Assembly (NCBI GenBank): GCA_963797335.1
Contig: CAWCOU010000006.1
Coordinates: 372,001 to 436,000 of the forward strand
Source: CAWCOU01 sp963797335
Lineage (GTDB): Bacteria > Pseudomonadota > Gammaproteobacteria > JAURND01
DNA length: 64,000 nt
Direction: 5' to 3'
In this document: positions 1 through 7,988 of the stretch, piece by piece
How positions within the stretch are numbered: the stretch's first letter is position 1
Layout: each line of letters starts with the position of its first letter
Position numbers and translations under genes: made by a program
Notes under the pieces: generated by a model
Told to the model about the DNA's origin: nothing
Database searches by the model: none
What the model saw: only the letters and a program-made list of their open reading frames with translations

Positions 1-210
1 AGTTTATGCGGACGAGCATTGGCGGGGCTGAACGGGGATAAAAACGCGCGTATTTTTTGCCAACACTTGGAAGCAGAACTGGTATCGATTGCCGGCTATT
101 ACAAGTTACATGATGATTTCCCCACGGTGCACGCACCGATGACGCAGATTTTTTTGGATAACGATCAGATTAATATCGAAGGGATTGCTGTGAAGCCGAG
201 CCATTCATAA
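1..210 (+). CDS. minC: Septum site-determining protein MinC, C-terminal end (partial)
   Basis: The frame is open from the first base to the stop at 208-210, so the gene begins upstream of the window. The visible 69 residues contain the conserved MinC C-terminal beta-helix segment: GRALAG, then NGDKNARIFCQ and LEAELVSIAG. In the family this domain dimerises and binds MinD, and the missing N-terminal domain inhibits FtsZ polymerisation. minD and minE follow on the same strand, the usual minCDE order. The family and the partial status are certain; the true start cannot be seen. Confidence 0.93.
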   Translation, partial: SLCGRALAGLNGDKNARIFCQHLEAELVSIAGYYKLHDDFPTVHAPMTQIFLDNDQINIEGIAVKPSHS

Positions 211-223
211 GCTCCCCTCAAAA

Positions 224-253
224 TTCCCCTCTCCCGCAAGCGGGAGAGGGGAA
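224..253. repeat. Perfect hairpin between minC and minD
   Basis: Two 13-base arms (224-236 and 241-253) pair perfectly around a CAAG loop. No T-run follows, so this is not a classical rho-independent terminator. The same CTCCCGCAAGCGGGAG-type core recurs near 40550-40710, suggesting a dispersed palindromic repeat that may slow transcription or protect the RNA end between minC and minD. Confidence 0.6.
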
Positions 254-346
254 CTTATGAAAGTGTATTCAACAAGGCTACCCAATCAGGAAAATTCAAG
301 GTAGAATTTTTCATCGCTTTTTTTAACACTTAGAAGGATGCAGATC

Positions 347-1183
347 TTGGCTAAAATTATCGTCGTGACATCGGGTAAAGGCGGGGTGGGCAAAACCACC
401 ACCAGTGCGGCATTCGGCACCGGCTTGGCCTTACGTGGACAAAAAACCGTCATTATTGACTTTGATGTCGGCTTGCGCAATTTAGACCTCATCATGGGTT
501 GTGAGCGACGAGTTGTCTACGATTTCGTCAATGTCATTAATGGCGAGGCGAAACTCTCGCAAGCCTTGATTAAAGACAAGCACGTCGACAACCTATACAT
601 TCTCCCCGCTTCGCAAACTCGCGATAAGGATGCGCTCACGCCCGAAGGAGTCAAAGAGGTTCTCGAAACATTACGTCAAGACTTTGACTACATTGTCTGC
701 GATTCCCCCGCGGGAATTGAACGCGGTGCTCATATGGCCATGTATTACGCCGATAGCGCCATCATCGTTACCAATCCGGAAGTCTCCTCGGTGCGCGACT
801 CTGACCGGATTTTAGGTTTGCTTTCCAGTAAAACCAAGCGCGCCGAAGAAGGCTCGCAACCACCCTCTGAACATTTGTTAATTACTCGTTATTCACCCAG
901 ACGCGTTGAAAGTGGCGATATGATTAGCGTCGATACGGTACAAGATATTTTATCGGTACCGTTGCTAGGGGTGATTCCAGAATCCCAGGCGGTGTTGCGC
1001 GCTTCTAACTCAGGGGTTCCCGTGATTATGGATATCGACAGCGATGCCGGCAAGGCTTATTCGGATGCGGTTAGCCGTTTCTTGGGTGAAAATGTGCCAC
1101 ATCGCTTTTTAAAGTTGGAGAAAAAGGGTTTATTTCAGCGTCTTTTCGGCAGTAAGTCCACGACGGAGACCAGCTTGGTATGA
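347..1183 (+). CDS. minD: Septum site-determining ATPase MinD
   Basis: MinD is the membrane-bound ParA/MinD-type ATPase that recruits MinC and oscillates under MinE control to place the division septum. The deviant Walker A motif KGGVGKTT is near the N-terminus, with IDFDVGLRNLDL and CDSPAGIE following, and the C-terminus has a basic amphipathic end (LFQRLFGSK) of the membrane-targeting type. An ATG at 338 is possible, but TTG at 347 is preferred: AGAAGGA at 332-338 then lies 8 bases upstream as a Shine-Dalgarno site, and the protein begins MAKIIVVTSGKGG as in the family. The stop overlaps minE by four bases (ATGA). Confidence 0.96.
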   Translation: MAKIIVVTSGKGGVGKTTTSAAFGTGLALRGQKTVIIDFDVGLRNLDLIMGCERRVVYDFVNVINGEAKLSQALIKDKHVDNLYILPASQTRDKDALTPEGVKEVLETLRQDFDYIVCDSPAGIERGAHMAMYYADSAIIVTNPEVSSVRDSDRILGLLSSKTKRAEEGSQPPSEHLLITRYSPRRVESGDMISVDTVQDILSVPLLGVIPESQAVLRASNSGVPVIMDIDSDAGKAYSDAVSRFLGENVPHRFLKLEKKGLFQRLFGSKSTTETSLV

Positions 1184-1443
1184 AACTGATTGATTACTTA
1201 AAGCAGAAGTTGAATCGGCAGAATACCGCCCAAATTGCCAAGGAACGTTTGCAGATCATCGTTGCTCACGAACGCATTCAGCGGAAAACGGGCATTGTTA
1301 ATCTGCAAGAATTGCAATTGAAATTAATTGAAGTGATTGCCGACTATTTGCATATCGAGAAAACGCAGGTTAACGTGGAACTGCAACGCGATGCGAATCG
1401 TTCGGTGTTAGAACTGAATGTGACTTTGCCCGATCAGGTTTAG
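1180..1443 (+). CDS. minE: Cell division topological specificity factor MinE
   Basis: MinE is the 87-residue regulator that stimulates MinD ATPase activity and drives Min oscillation. The N-terminal MinD-binding part is visible (TAQIAKERLQIIVAHER), followed by the dimerisation domain with LQLKLIEVI and KTQVNVEL. Length is normal. Its start overlaps the minD stop, implying translational coupling. Identity is secure from sequence and context. Confidence 0.96.
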   Translation: MKLIDYLKQKLNRQNTAQIAKERLQIIVAHERIQRKTGIVNLQELQLKLIEVIADYLHIEKTQVNVELQRDANRSVLELNVTLPDQV

Positions 1444-1447
1444 TATT

Positions 1448-2119
1448 TTGAGAGCAATCCATACCTCTTCACCCACGCTTAATCGACTGCTGGCCACTGC
1501 ACATTCCGGTTATTGCGTCATTGCCGTTCTCGTTTTTTGTGTTATTTGCTATTTCTTTATCGATCAACGCCTAGCCTGGCATACGCTTGCGTTACCACAT
1601 CGTCTCATTAACCTAGGCAATCATGTCACCAAACTAGGAATGGGCTGGATTTATTTTATTGTCTTGCCGATCTTAGCATTGATCGCGAAGTTTATTTTAA
1701 AAAAAGATCTTTGGTGCCGAAAAATAGTTTTTCTGTTCTGTGCTATTTTAGCCTCCAGCCTATTGTGTAATGTGATTAAAGTGTCGGTCGGGCGAGCGCG
1801 CCCTATTATGCTCTATTCAAAAAAAATCTATGGTTTTGGTTTTTTCCATTCCGAAGCTTTTTATCATTCGTTTCCCTCCGGCCATAGCACCCTGATTACG
1901 GCATTGATGTTAGGGTTAGCACTGCTGCTCCCTCGTTACTGGTTCATTTTTTTTATCATTGCTGTACTCGTCTGTGCCAGTCGCTTGGTGGTCAGCGCCC
2001 ATTATTTAAGCGATGTGATGGCTGGTTTTTATTTATCGATTTGGGTTGTGCCCTGGATATATCAACGCTTTCCCTTCAATTATGTCATCCAATCTAACAA
2101 CGCCAGCGCGCCGACATGA
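1448..2119 (+). CDS. PAP2-family membrane phosphatase
   Basis: This is a 223-residue integral membrane protein with about five hydrophobic segments. It carries the three PAP2 phosphatase motifs: KVSVGRARP, FPSGHS and SRLVVSAHYLSD, with the catalytic histidines in motifs 2 and 3. Family members dephosphorylate lipid phosphates such as phosphatidylglycerophosphate, undecaprenyl diphosphate or lipid A (PgpB, LpxE and related). The exact substrate cannot be assigned. The TTG start lies five bases after the minE stop and the end overlaps the next gene by four bases, so it may be co-transcribed with min. Confidence 0.85.
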   Translation: MRAIHTSSPTLNRLLATAHSGYCVIAVLVFCVICYFFIDQRLAWHTLALPHRLINLGNHVTKLGMGWIYFIVLPILALIAKFILKKDLWCRKIVFLFCAILASSLLCNVIKVSVGRARPIMLYSKKIYGFGFFHSEAFYHSFPSGHSTLITALMLGLALLLPRYWFIFFIIAVLVCASRLVVSAHYLSDVMAGFYLSIWVVPWIYQRFPFNYVIQSNNASAPT

Positions 2120-2553
2120 AGCTTAAGCCTGAACTACCCTCTTCACCTCATAAAATCGTGTTATACCCTGTCACGATTCTGGAAACTTATTTGGATTTCT
2201 TTGGTCATATGAACCATGCCACGTATCTGACGTTATTTGAAGAAGCGCGCTGGGATATGATTACGCAAGGGGGCTATGGGTTAGACAGAATTAATATCAC
2301 CGGGCTGGGGCCTATTATTATTGAATGCCAGATACGCTATGCGAAAGAGATTCGGGTTCGAGAGAAAATCGTGATTGAGACGCAGTTGTTGTCTTACGAG
2401 CGCATTATTGGCAAGATACAACAGCGCATGCTGCGGGGTAATGAAGTGTGCTGTACCGCTGTGTTTACCACCGGGTTAATGGATATGAAGAAGCGGAAAT
2501 TGGTGCTACCCCCACCGGAATGGCTACACGCCTGCGGCTTTAGTGATGTTTAG
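2116..2553 (+). CDS. 4HBT-fold acyl-CoA thioesterase (YbgC/FadM type)
   Basis: This 145-residue hot-dog-fold protein has the family signature DFFGHMNHATYLTLFEEAR near residues 28-46; the aspartate and HMNH stretch match the active-site region of 4-hydroxybenzoyl-CoA thioesterase relatives. It probably hydrolyses an acyl-CoA, but chain length is unknown. The start overlaps the PAP2 phosphatase stop (ATGA), which fits a small lipid-metabolism pair. YbgC and FadM relatives cannot be separated by eye. Confidence 0.78.
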   Translation: MKLKPELPSSPHKIVLYPVTILETYLDFFGHMNHATYLTLFEEARWDMITQGGYGLDRINITGLGPIIIECQIRYAKEIRVREKIVIETQLLSYERIIGKIQQRMLRGNEVCCTAVFTTGLMDMKKRKLVLPPPEWLHACGFSDV

Positions 2554-2680
2554 GAATCCCTAAAAGAACCAGAGCCACCTACACCCCCAGGTGGATATTT
2601 ACCACTAAACGGAAATGAATAAAACCGCCTTTTACTGTATCCAAATACTACACATTCAGTTATACTCTTTTTTTTGGGCT

Positions 2681-2797
2681 GAGAAGTAACTTGGCTCTTT
2701 TTTGCCAGGAGACTTCAGTGATATTTGCCACTTTCAATGAGAAGTAGCTTGGCTCTTTTTTTGCCAGGAGACCTCAGTGACATTTGCCACTTTCAAT
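2681..2797 (+). repeat. Tandem duplication of helicase leader and first codons
   Basis: Two near-identical units lie head to tail (2681-2738, 58 bases; 2739-2797, 59 bases), differing by three substitutions and one T in a T-run. Each holds a T-run, a TTGCCAGGAGAC Shine-Dalgarno region and a GTG start followed by codons for FATFN. In the first unit the GTG at 2718 opens a nine-residue frame that stops at 2745-2747. The second unit supplies the real helicase start at 2777. The arrangement resembles an upstream leader peptide. Confidence 0.85.
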
Positions 2798-4081
2798 TTG
2801 CATCCTCATATTTTATCGCAAGTAACGGCCAGCGGTTATAAAACCCCTACCCCCATCCAACGCGAAAGCATCCCCGCCATCTTAAAAGGCCTGGATCTGA
2901 TGGGGTTGGCCCAAACCGGCACCGGTAAAACAGCCGCTTTTGTATTACCCATGCTCCAGCGCTTAATGCAAGGTCAGCGCGGCCGAATTCGTGGTTTAAT
3001 CATAGCCCCCACTCGTGAATTAGCGCAGCAAACCCATGAAGCCATTGGCAAATTAGGCCAACGATCCGGGCTGCGTAGCGCCGTTCTTTATGGGGGGGTG
3101 AGTATATATACTCAGAAAAAGCAATTGCAGCGGGGCATTGATATTGCCGTCGCTTGCCCAGGACGTTTATTAGACCATGTCCGCCAGCGGACCATTGACT
3201 TATCGAAGGTGGAAATGTTGGTGCTGGACGAAGCCGATCAAATGTTTGATATGGGCTTCTTCCCCAATACCCGCCAAATCCTGCAACTTTTACCTCGTCA
3301 ACGGCAATCCCTACTCTTTTCGGCTACCATGCCCAAGGATGTGCGTAAATTAGCCAATGAAATTCTTCAAAAACCGGTGACGGTGCAGATTGCTGCCGAT
3401 TTACCCGTGCAATCAGTCAAGCAAGTGCTTTTCCCGGTCAGCCAAGACCAGAAAACGGACTTGTTGATGAAGATATTCAAAGACAAAAACCCCTTTTCCG
3501 CCTTAATCTTTGCCCGCACTAAGCTACGCGCAGAACGATTGGCCGAGCAATTGGTAGCCGCGGGTTATAAAGCCGATTCCTTACAAGGCAACTTATCCCA
3601 AAACGTCCGCCAACGCATCTTAAACGCTTTCCGTACTGGCAAACTGCAATATCTAGTGGGAACGGATATCGTCTCTCGAGGAATCGACGTAGCTGGTATT
3701 TCTTTAGTCGTCAATTACGATATGCCGGATACAGTAGAAGCCTATACCCATCGCATAGGCAGAACCGGCCGTGCTCAGCAAACGGGTGAGGCATATTCAC
3801 TAGTGACGCGTGAGGATGCTGGCAAAGTACGTGCGATTGAACGTGTGGTGCAGTTAAAACTGCCAGAACAGCTGGTAGAGGATTTTGCGTATAAAAAAGC
3901 CAGCGCTCCATCTGCCCGACCCCGCGCCAAGAAGAAATTTGCACCACCCACTCACCGAGCCCCATCAAAGCATGCCAAACGGCCTTTCCGGAATCGCACC
4001 AGCCAAGCAGAAGCGGCAAATGCCCCCAAAAAATCCTGGCACCCCAAGAAACGCAAACCAAATAAAGATAAGCAACGCTAA
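2777..4081 (+). CDS. DEAD-box ATP-dependent RNA helicase (RhlE-like)
   Basis: This 434-residue protein has the full DEAD-box motif set: Q-motif region (GYKTPTPIQ), motif I AQTGTGKT, PTRELA, VLDEAD, SAT, and in the second RecA domain HRIGRTGR. A lysine/arginine/proline-rich tail of about 70 residues follows, as in RhlE and related helicases that act in ribosome assembly and RNA turnover. The GTG start at 2777 is placed by the AGGAG seven bases upstream; the same ribosome-binding region is duplicated just before it, which may affect expression. RhlE versus SrmB/DbpA is not decided. Confidence 0.9.
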   Translation: MTFATFNLHPHILSQVTASGYKTPTPIQRESIPAILKGLDLMGLAQTGTGKTAAFVLPMLQRLMQGQRGRIRGLIIAPTRELAQQTHEAIGKLGQRSGLRSAVLYGGVSIYTQKKQLQRGIDIAVACPGRLLDHVRQRTIDLSKVEMLVLDEADQMFDMGFFPNTRQILQLLPRQRQSLLFSATMPKDVRKLANEILQKPVTVQIAADLPVQSVKQVLFPVSQDQKTDLLMKIFKDKNPFSALIFARTKLRAERLAEQLVAAGYKADSLQGNLSQNVRQRILNAFRTGKLQYLVGTDIVSRGIDVAGISLVVNYDMPDTVEAYTHRIGRTGRAQQTGEAYSLVTREDAGKVRAIERVVQLKLPEQLVEDFAYKKASAPSARPRAKKKFAPPTHRAPSKHAKRPFRNRTSQAEAANAPKKSWHPKKRKPNKDKQR

Positions 4082-4144
4082 ACACCCCCTGGGAACGGGG
4101 GCAGTCCTAGGGAATTTCGAGTTGCCAACTCGTTACTCCTAACC

Positions 4145-4249
4145 ATGGTGGGCACGCTTCGCTTTGCCCACCCTACATTAGGGGTGACGTAAGCGAAGCG
4201 CGTCCGCCAATGGACGCGTAGGGTGGGCAAAGCGAAGCGTGCCCACCAT
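4145..4249. repeat. 32-base perfect inverted repeat
   Basis: Arms 4145-4176 and 4218-4249 are exact reverse complements (ATGGTGGGCACGCTTCGCTT and its continuation) and enclose a 41-base GC-rich loop that itself holds a short palindrome. The element fills most of the space between the helicase and the next gene (4082-4366). It resembles dispersed REP-like palindromes. Apart from it, no gene is seen in this gap. Confidence 0.8.
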
Positions 4250-4366
4250 CAATAGCACCGAGTTTCCAACACCGGTTAACCCTAATTAGCAAATACCAGG
4301 GAAAAATATAATCGACACAGGTTGCCCAATAATAAATTAGGCATTTTCTGATAACAGTAACTCAAA

Positions 4367-5041
4367 TTATTTGCGTTTGTTTCCCCTAACAAAATCATCA
4401 TCCGCTGTCTTTAGGGTTGCTTCACTTGATACAATTTCTAATTCGATCGGCCTTTTTTTAAGTAGCATCTTAAAATTTTTAATATCAATCAGTAAATCCT
4501 CTAAAACTACTAATAGCTGCTCACTTCGATTAAATTCAATACATATAATAATTGAATAGCAAGCGAGGAGGTAGAATGATATAGAGCCACCCCCCATTAG
4601 GCCAGAGCTAATTTTATCATCGTTTGTCAACGCCCCACCTAGAACTATAAATACAGATGCTGATAAGAGAAGTAAAAATTTTACAATGTTCTTTTTCCTC
4701 TGTAAAATCAGATTGTTAATGTCATCCCGCTGAATCTGGATACGATTACTAATCTGTTCTAATTCCTCTATGTAAGGAATATAATCAAAATTTAACCTGA
4801 TTCCAGAAGCTGTGAATATTTTTCTCTTTAGTTCTTCCCATATTTCATTGGCATCAAGAAGATATTCAAATGCTAATTTTATGGCCGGCAGGGGAAACTT
4901 CTGTTCTTGTAAGGTTCTTTCTAAAACTCTAAGCGTAAAAAAATCAGTTTTGGCTTTGCCTTCAGGCCTATCAATTAATTTTTGTTCCAATTTTGCATCC
5001 ATCATTATCTCCAATAACCTTTTCCAATTAAGATTCATCAA
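4367..5041 (-). CDS. Orphan protein with two predicted membrane segments
   Basis: I do not recognise this 224-residue protein. Its N-terminal half is charged and probably helical (EELEQISNRIQIQRDDINN). Two hydrophobic stretches follow, FLLLLSASVFIVLGGAL and ISFYLLACYSIIICI, separated by a short glycine-rich loop, and the C-terminal tail is charged. This topology suggests an inner-membrane protein with both ends in the cytoplasm. Composition is AT-rich relative to the helicase. The next minus-strand gene has a similar plan, so the two may form an accessory unit. Confidence 0.6.
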   Translation of the reverse strand: MMNLNWKRLLEIMMDAKLEQKLIDRPEGKAKTDFFTLRVLERTLQEQKFPLPAIKLAFEYLLDANEIWEELKRKIFTASGIRLNFDYIPYIEELEQISNRIQIQRDDINNLILQRKKNIVKFLLLLSASVFIVLGGALTNDDKISSGLMGGGSISFYLLACYSIIICIEFNRSEQLLVVLEDLLIDIKNFKMLLKKRPIELEIVSSEATLKTADDDFVRGNKRK

Positions 5042-5107
5042 GACTGACAGTTTTTATAAAATGTTCCTCGTGGTAAACTTATAAATTAAATCATTCACAA
5101 GTAAACT

Positions 5108-5695
5108 CTAAGGTTTATTTTTTGGGATTATTGGATCAAGATGATCTGAAAACTCTAAAATATGCCTAACTAAACAATCATCACCTGTATGAAGAAGATA
5201 TAAAAAATTTTTCGCTTCTCTCTTATCTTCGTAAAGCAATAAAGATTTTTTTTCTTCTTCAGTTTTCACAATCGATTTTCGATCTCTATCAGGTGATTCA
5301 TGAACACCGAACAAGAATTGCATTGCCGGAGCCTGTAACTTTCTCATCCGCTGTTTAATCTCTTGCCATTCTTGCCGTAACTGGTCTATTTTGTTATGTT
5401 CGTTTAGCCGAATCCTCATACTCATCGCCTGTATTACAGTGAAACAAAAAACACCTACTTGAGTCGCTCCTTCAGCCGCTGCCGAAACAACCGGGTCAGA
5501 GTCAAGAGGCATACCTTCTCTATATTCGATGAATAATCGTAGTCCACCCGCCAAAAAAAGCATCGTGGATCCAAAAAAAATTTCTCTTTGTGATGGCAGC
5601 GTTTCGATTAAATGATTAGCTGAAGCTACTGCATTTTTTATTTCTTTTTCTACGTCATCTCTATTTTTACGTAAAATTTTTCTTTCTTCTGACAT
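5108..5695 (-). CDS. Orphan protein, possible membrane protein
   Basis: This is an unrecognised 195-residue protein. It starts with a charged helical stretch (EERKILRKNRDDVEKEI), then two moderately hydrophobic segments around residues 41-55 (FFGSTMLFLAGGL) and 79-95 (TQVGVFCFTVIQAMSM), then a charged, coiled-coil-like part (RQEWQEIKQRMRKL). It lies 66 bases upstream of the 4367-5041 gene on the same strand and shares its overall design, so a two-gene unit is plausible. No function can be assigned. Confidence 0.55.
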   Translation of the reverse strand: MSEERKILRKNRDDVEKEIKNAVASANHLIETLPSQREIFFGSTMLFLAGGLRLFIEYREGMPLDSDPVVSAAAEGATQVGVFCFTVIQAMSMRIRLNEHNKIDQLRQEWQEIKQRMRKLQAPAMQFLFGVHESPDRDRKSIVKTEEEKKSLLLYEDKREAKNFLYLLHTGDDCLVRHILEFSDHLDPIIPKNKP

Positions 5696-5842
5696 ATGCT
5701 TTCCTCACCACTTGTTGTTATAGGTCATTCCTTACTTTAAGCTGTATAATTTTGCACTACTCGCGGCTCACCAGATCATTATAGTGCGCCCGAATGGCTG
5801 ACAACCGACTACACAATTATAGATTAAACCTTGCGTTAAAAA

Positions 5843-5862
5843 AATCCGTAAAACTACGGATT
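5843..5862. promoter_or_regulatory. Perfect palindrome, possible operator
   Basis: AATCCGTA and TACGGATT form perfect 8-base arms around AAAC. The site lies in the 5696-6074 non-coding stretch, about 210 bases before a decayed LuxR-type regulator. It has no T-run typical of a terminator. A dyad of this kind could be a regulator-binding site; that is inference. Confidence 0.35.
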
Positions 5863-6074
5863 CATATCGAAAAAAATGATATCCTTGAAAATTATTACAA
5901 TGGTGGAGTTGACTCAAGGTATATTAAAAATTAATATATTAAGGAGTGCGGCAGCTCTTCTTTCTTCAAATATTTTTATAAAATTTGGATGAACCCATGC
6001 ATAAGAATTTTTTTGATACCGAAGAAATCTTTATTTACCGTCATCATTGCGGTATAAGATTGGTTAAACATAAA

Positions 6075-6501
6075 ATGAAAAAAAATCCAACCAGCAGATA
6101 TTAATATTCTAGATTTATTTAAATTTCCATTATCAGTTTTTTTACTGGATGTCAATAGCAAGCTGCAAAATGGAAATAATATATTGCTTGAACTGATAAA
6201 TGCTGCCTCTTTAAAAGACATTGTTGGCAAAAATGTTTTGGAAATTTTGAAACATAAATATACCGAAATTCTACTCCATTTTGACCAAAAGAGAAATACA
6301 AATTCTTAAATATTTTTTTGAAGGGATGACCAGTCGGACAATTGCCCAGACAATTTCTGTTTCTACACGTACCGTAGAAACGCATATTGAAAATATTAAA
6401 AAAAACTGAATGTGACAAACAAATCGGAACTATTGAGAAAAACATATGATCATATCTTTCCATGCGACAACTATTCGAGCCCCTCTATCCTGCCAAAATA
6501 A
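6075..6501 (+). pseudogene. Decayed PAS-LuxR transcriptional regulator
   Basis: Reading across frames gives an N-terminal PAS-like piece (FPLSVFLLDVNSKLQ, then SLKDIVGKNVLEILK) and a C-terminal LuxR/GerE helix-turn-helix (LTKREIQILKYFFEGMTSRT, then STRTVETHIENIKK). The start ATG at 6075 runs into a frameshift in an A8 run; a second frameshift follows IENIKK in an A-run near 6410, after which KLNVTNKSELLRKTYDHIF continues in another frame. The PAS and HTH parts are closer than in full-length relatives, suggesting an internal deletion. It is not functional as read. The identification is by eye from motifs. Confidence 0.65.
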
Positions 6502-6626
6502 AATAATAATGGGATAACATCACGTTCTTCGTTATAGAACATCCATGTCAAACATGGTATCATTCCATTATATTTTGTGTAGTTGATGATTTGTATCTGA
6601 TGTAGTTTGAAGTATAATTGCTTTGT

Positions 6627-6833
6627 TTAAGCAGCTAGAGCATGTATGTTTTGAAAATGTTTTCTGCTGATTTTTATTAAATTATCAGTATTTCTTTGAT
6701 AGAGCACCCCTGCTCTTTTTTTTGTTTCTTTTCGTCTAGAAAATCGTTTGAGTAGAGTTTCTAGGCTATCGATTTCTTTCTGGCTTGGGTAAGTATTGCC
6801 CAATTTTTCTAGCATTTCCAAGGTTAAGCTCAT
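6627..6833 (-). CDS. Small hypothetical protein divergent from the XRE regulator
   Basis: A 68-residue reading frame that is lysine/arginine-rich and probably helical (EIDSLETLLKRFSRRKETKK). I do not recognise it. Its start is only 18 bases from the start of the XRE-type regulator at 6852 on the opposite strand, so the two would share one promoter region. That head-to-head layout is typical of a regulator and a target, but the ORF is short and could be chance. Confidence 0.35.
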   Translation of the reverse strand: MSLTLEMLEKLGNTYPSQKEIDSLETLLKRFSRRKETKKRAGVLYQRNTDNLIKISRKHFQNIHALAA

Positions 6834-6851
6834 AAGATCATTAAGCGGTTA

Positions 6852-7949
6852 ATGAATGATCGCCAATTATCAAGTAAAGAGTTGGCTAAGAAATGCAGAA
6901 TATCGCAGGCGTCCGTTAGTCGTATTATCAATGCGGATGTTGCAGTCACTGCTCCGGTCCTGGTGGCCCTTTCCAACGGTCTTGGAGTATCCGTGGATGA
7001 AATTCTGCTCGGCACTATTCATATCGATGTTAATGCGCATAAGCTAGAACAAAAAGAAGAGAAAGATGTGCTGTATGCCGGAATACTCTCTATTAATCAT
7101 AAGAGAATCACGGCGATTAAAAATTATCTCGGGAAAATTATCGGCACATCCGATTTAGCCGGAGACTTAGACCTGGCTGAAGCGCCACCCAGTGTTCTAC
7201 AAACTATTAAGCAATCGATTAACGAAGCACTGAATGGCACCGAATATTCGGGAGTCAACGGTAAACAGATCAGTTTGACCGTCGTAGTACAGTCCTATGA
7301 GTTTGAAGACACACGCGAGCGATTTGAACATTTAGCCAGTAAAAACTTTCATTCCGTGAGAATTCTTCCGGATTGGCAAATTACTTACCTGGCAGCATTT
7401 AAAAAATCACCTGGATTGTCGGTTGTCGCTGATAAGGGCGTTTCTCTTTCTTACATGCAAAATGGGGTGCTCAAAAAATTGGGCGGCTGGAAATTTCCGG
7501 TTTATGACTTAGGTGGTGAGAATTGGCTTGGTGCCCAAACTGTGCAGCATACCATTGAGGCATTCGAAGGATTTGCCCCCATGTCTGACCTAGCCACGCG
7601 AGTCCTGGCAAAGTATAACGGAAAAATAGAGAAAATAACTGAAACCTATTTCAAATCTGGACGCGATACGGATGTATTTTGTCGATTCGCCGATATTCTT
7701 ATCCGCAGTTATTTTGCGGGAGAAGACACTGCAAAGAATATTGTAAAACAAGGTTTCGCTCAAATTGACAAGCTGGTTCAGCACGCCGACAGCATCTTGG
7801 GCGCTCAGTATAAGATCGCATTGAATGGCTCATTAAAAGATGTGTATGAGCCTTTTTTCATAGATAGTAATCGACTCATCCCTTCCCCCAATGATGAGCA
7901 AAAAGTGGCGCTTCTAGCTGATTTTATCCGAACCGAAAATTCCAATTAA
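6852..7949 (+). CDS. XRE helix-turn-helix fused to BadF/GlcNAc-kinase-like domain
   Basis: Residues 5-54 form an XRE/Cro-type HTH (LAKKCRISQASVSRIIN). Residues 70-365 resemble the BadF/BadG/BcrA ATPase fold of N-acetylglucosamine kinases: the segment GGWKFPVYDLGGENWLGAQT (211-230) matches the family GGW...D-G-W-G motif. The two nucleotide-binding loops look degenerate: the DGGGTKT position reads AGILSINHK (76-84) and the usual GTGS position reads VADKGVS (192-198). I infer a sugar-sensing repressor without kinase activity, comparable in logic to ROK repressors. A NagA-like amidohydrolase follows 39 bases downstream. HTH certain; domain fold likely; pseudokinase status inferred. Confidence 0.72.
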   Translation: MNDRQLSSKELAKKCRISQASVSRIINADVAVTAPVLVALSNGLGVSVDEILLGTIHIDVNAHKLEQKEEKDVLYAGILSINHKRITAIKNYLGKIIGTSDLAGDLDLAEAPPSVLQTIKQSINEALNGTEYSGVNGKQISLTVVVQSYEFEDTRERFEHLASKNFHSVRILPDWQITYLAAFKKSPGLSVVADKGVSLSYMQNGVLKKLGGWKFPVYDLGGENWLGAQTVQHTIEAFEGFAPMSDLATRVLAKYNGKIEKITETYFKSGRDTDVFCRFADILIRSYFAGEDTAKNIVKQGFAQIDKLVQHADSILGAQYKIALNGSLKDVYEPFFIDSNRLIPSPNDEQKVALLADFIRTENSN

Positions 7950-7988
7950 TAATAATTCAGTAAATTTTGTATATGAGAGGAGGTACGC

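Noticed and set aside
6852..7949. Active N-acetylglucosamine kinase
   Set aside because: Both nucleotide-binding loops typical of the family appear substituted, although the fold-specific GGW...W-G segment is present.
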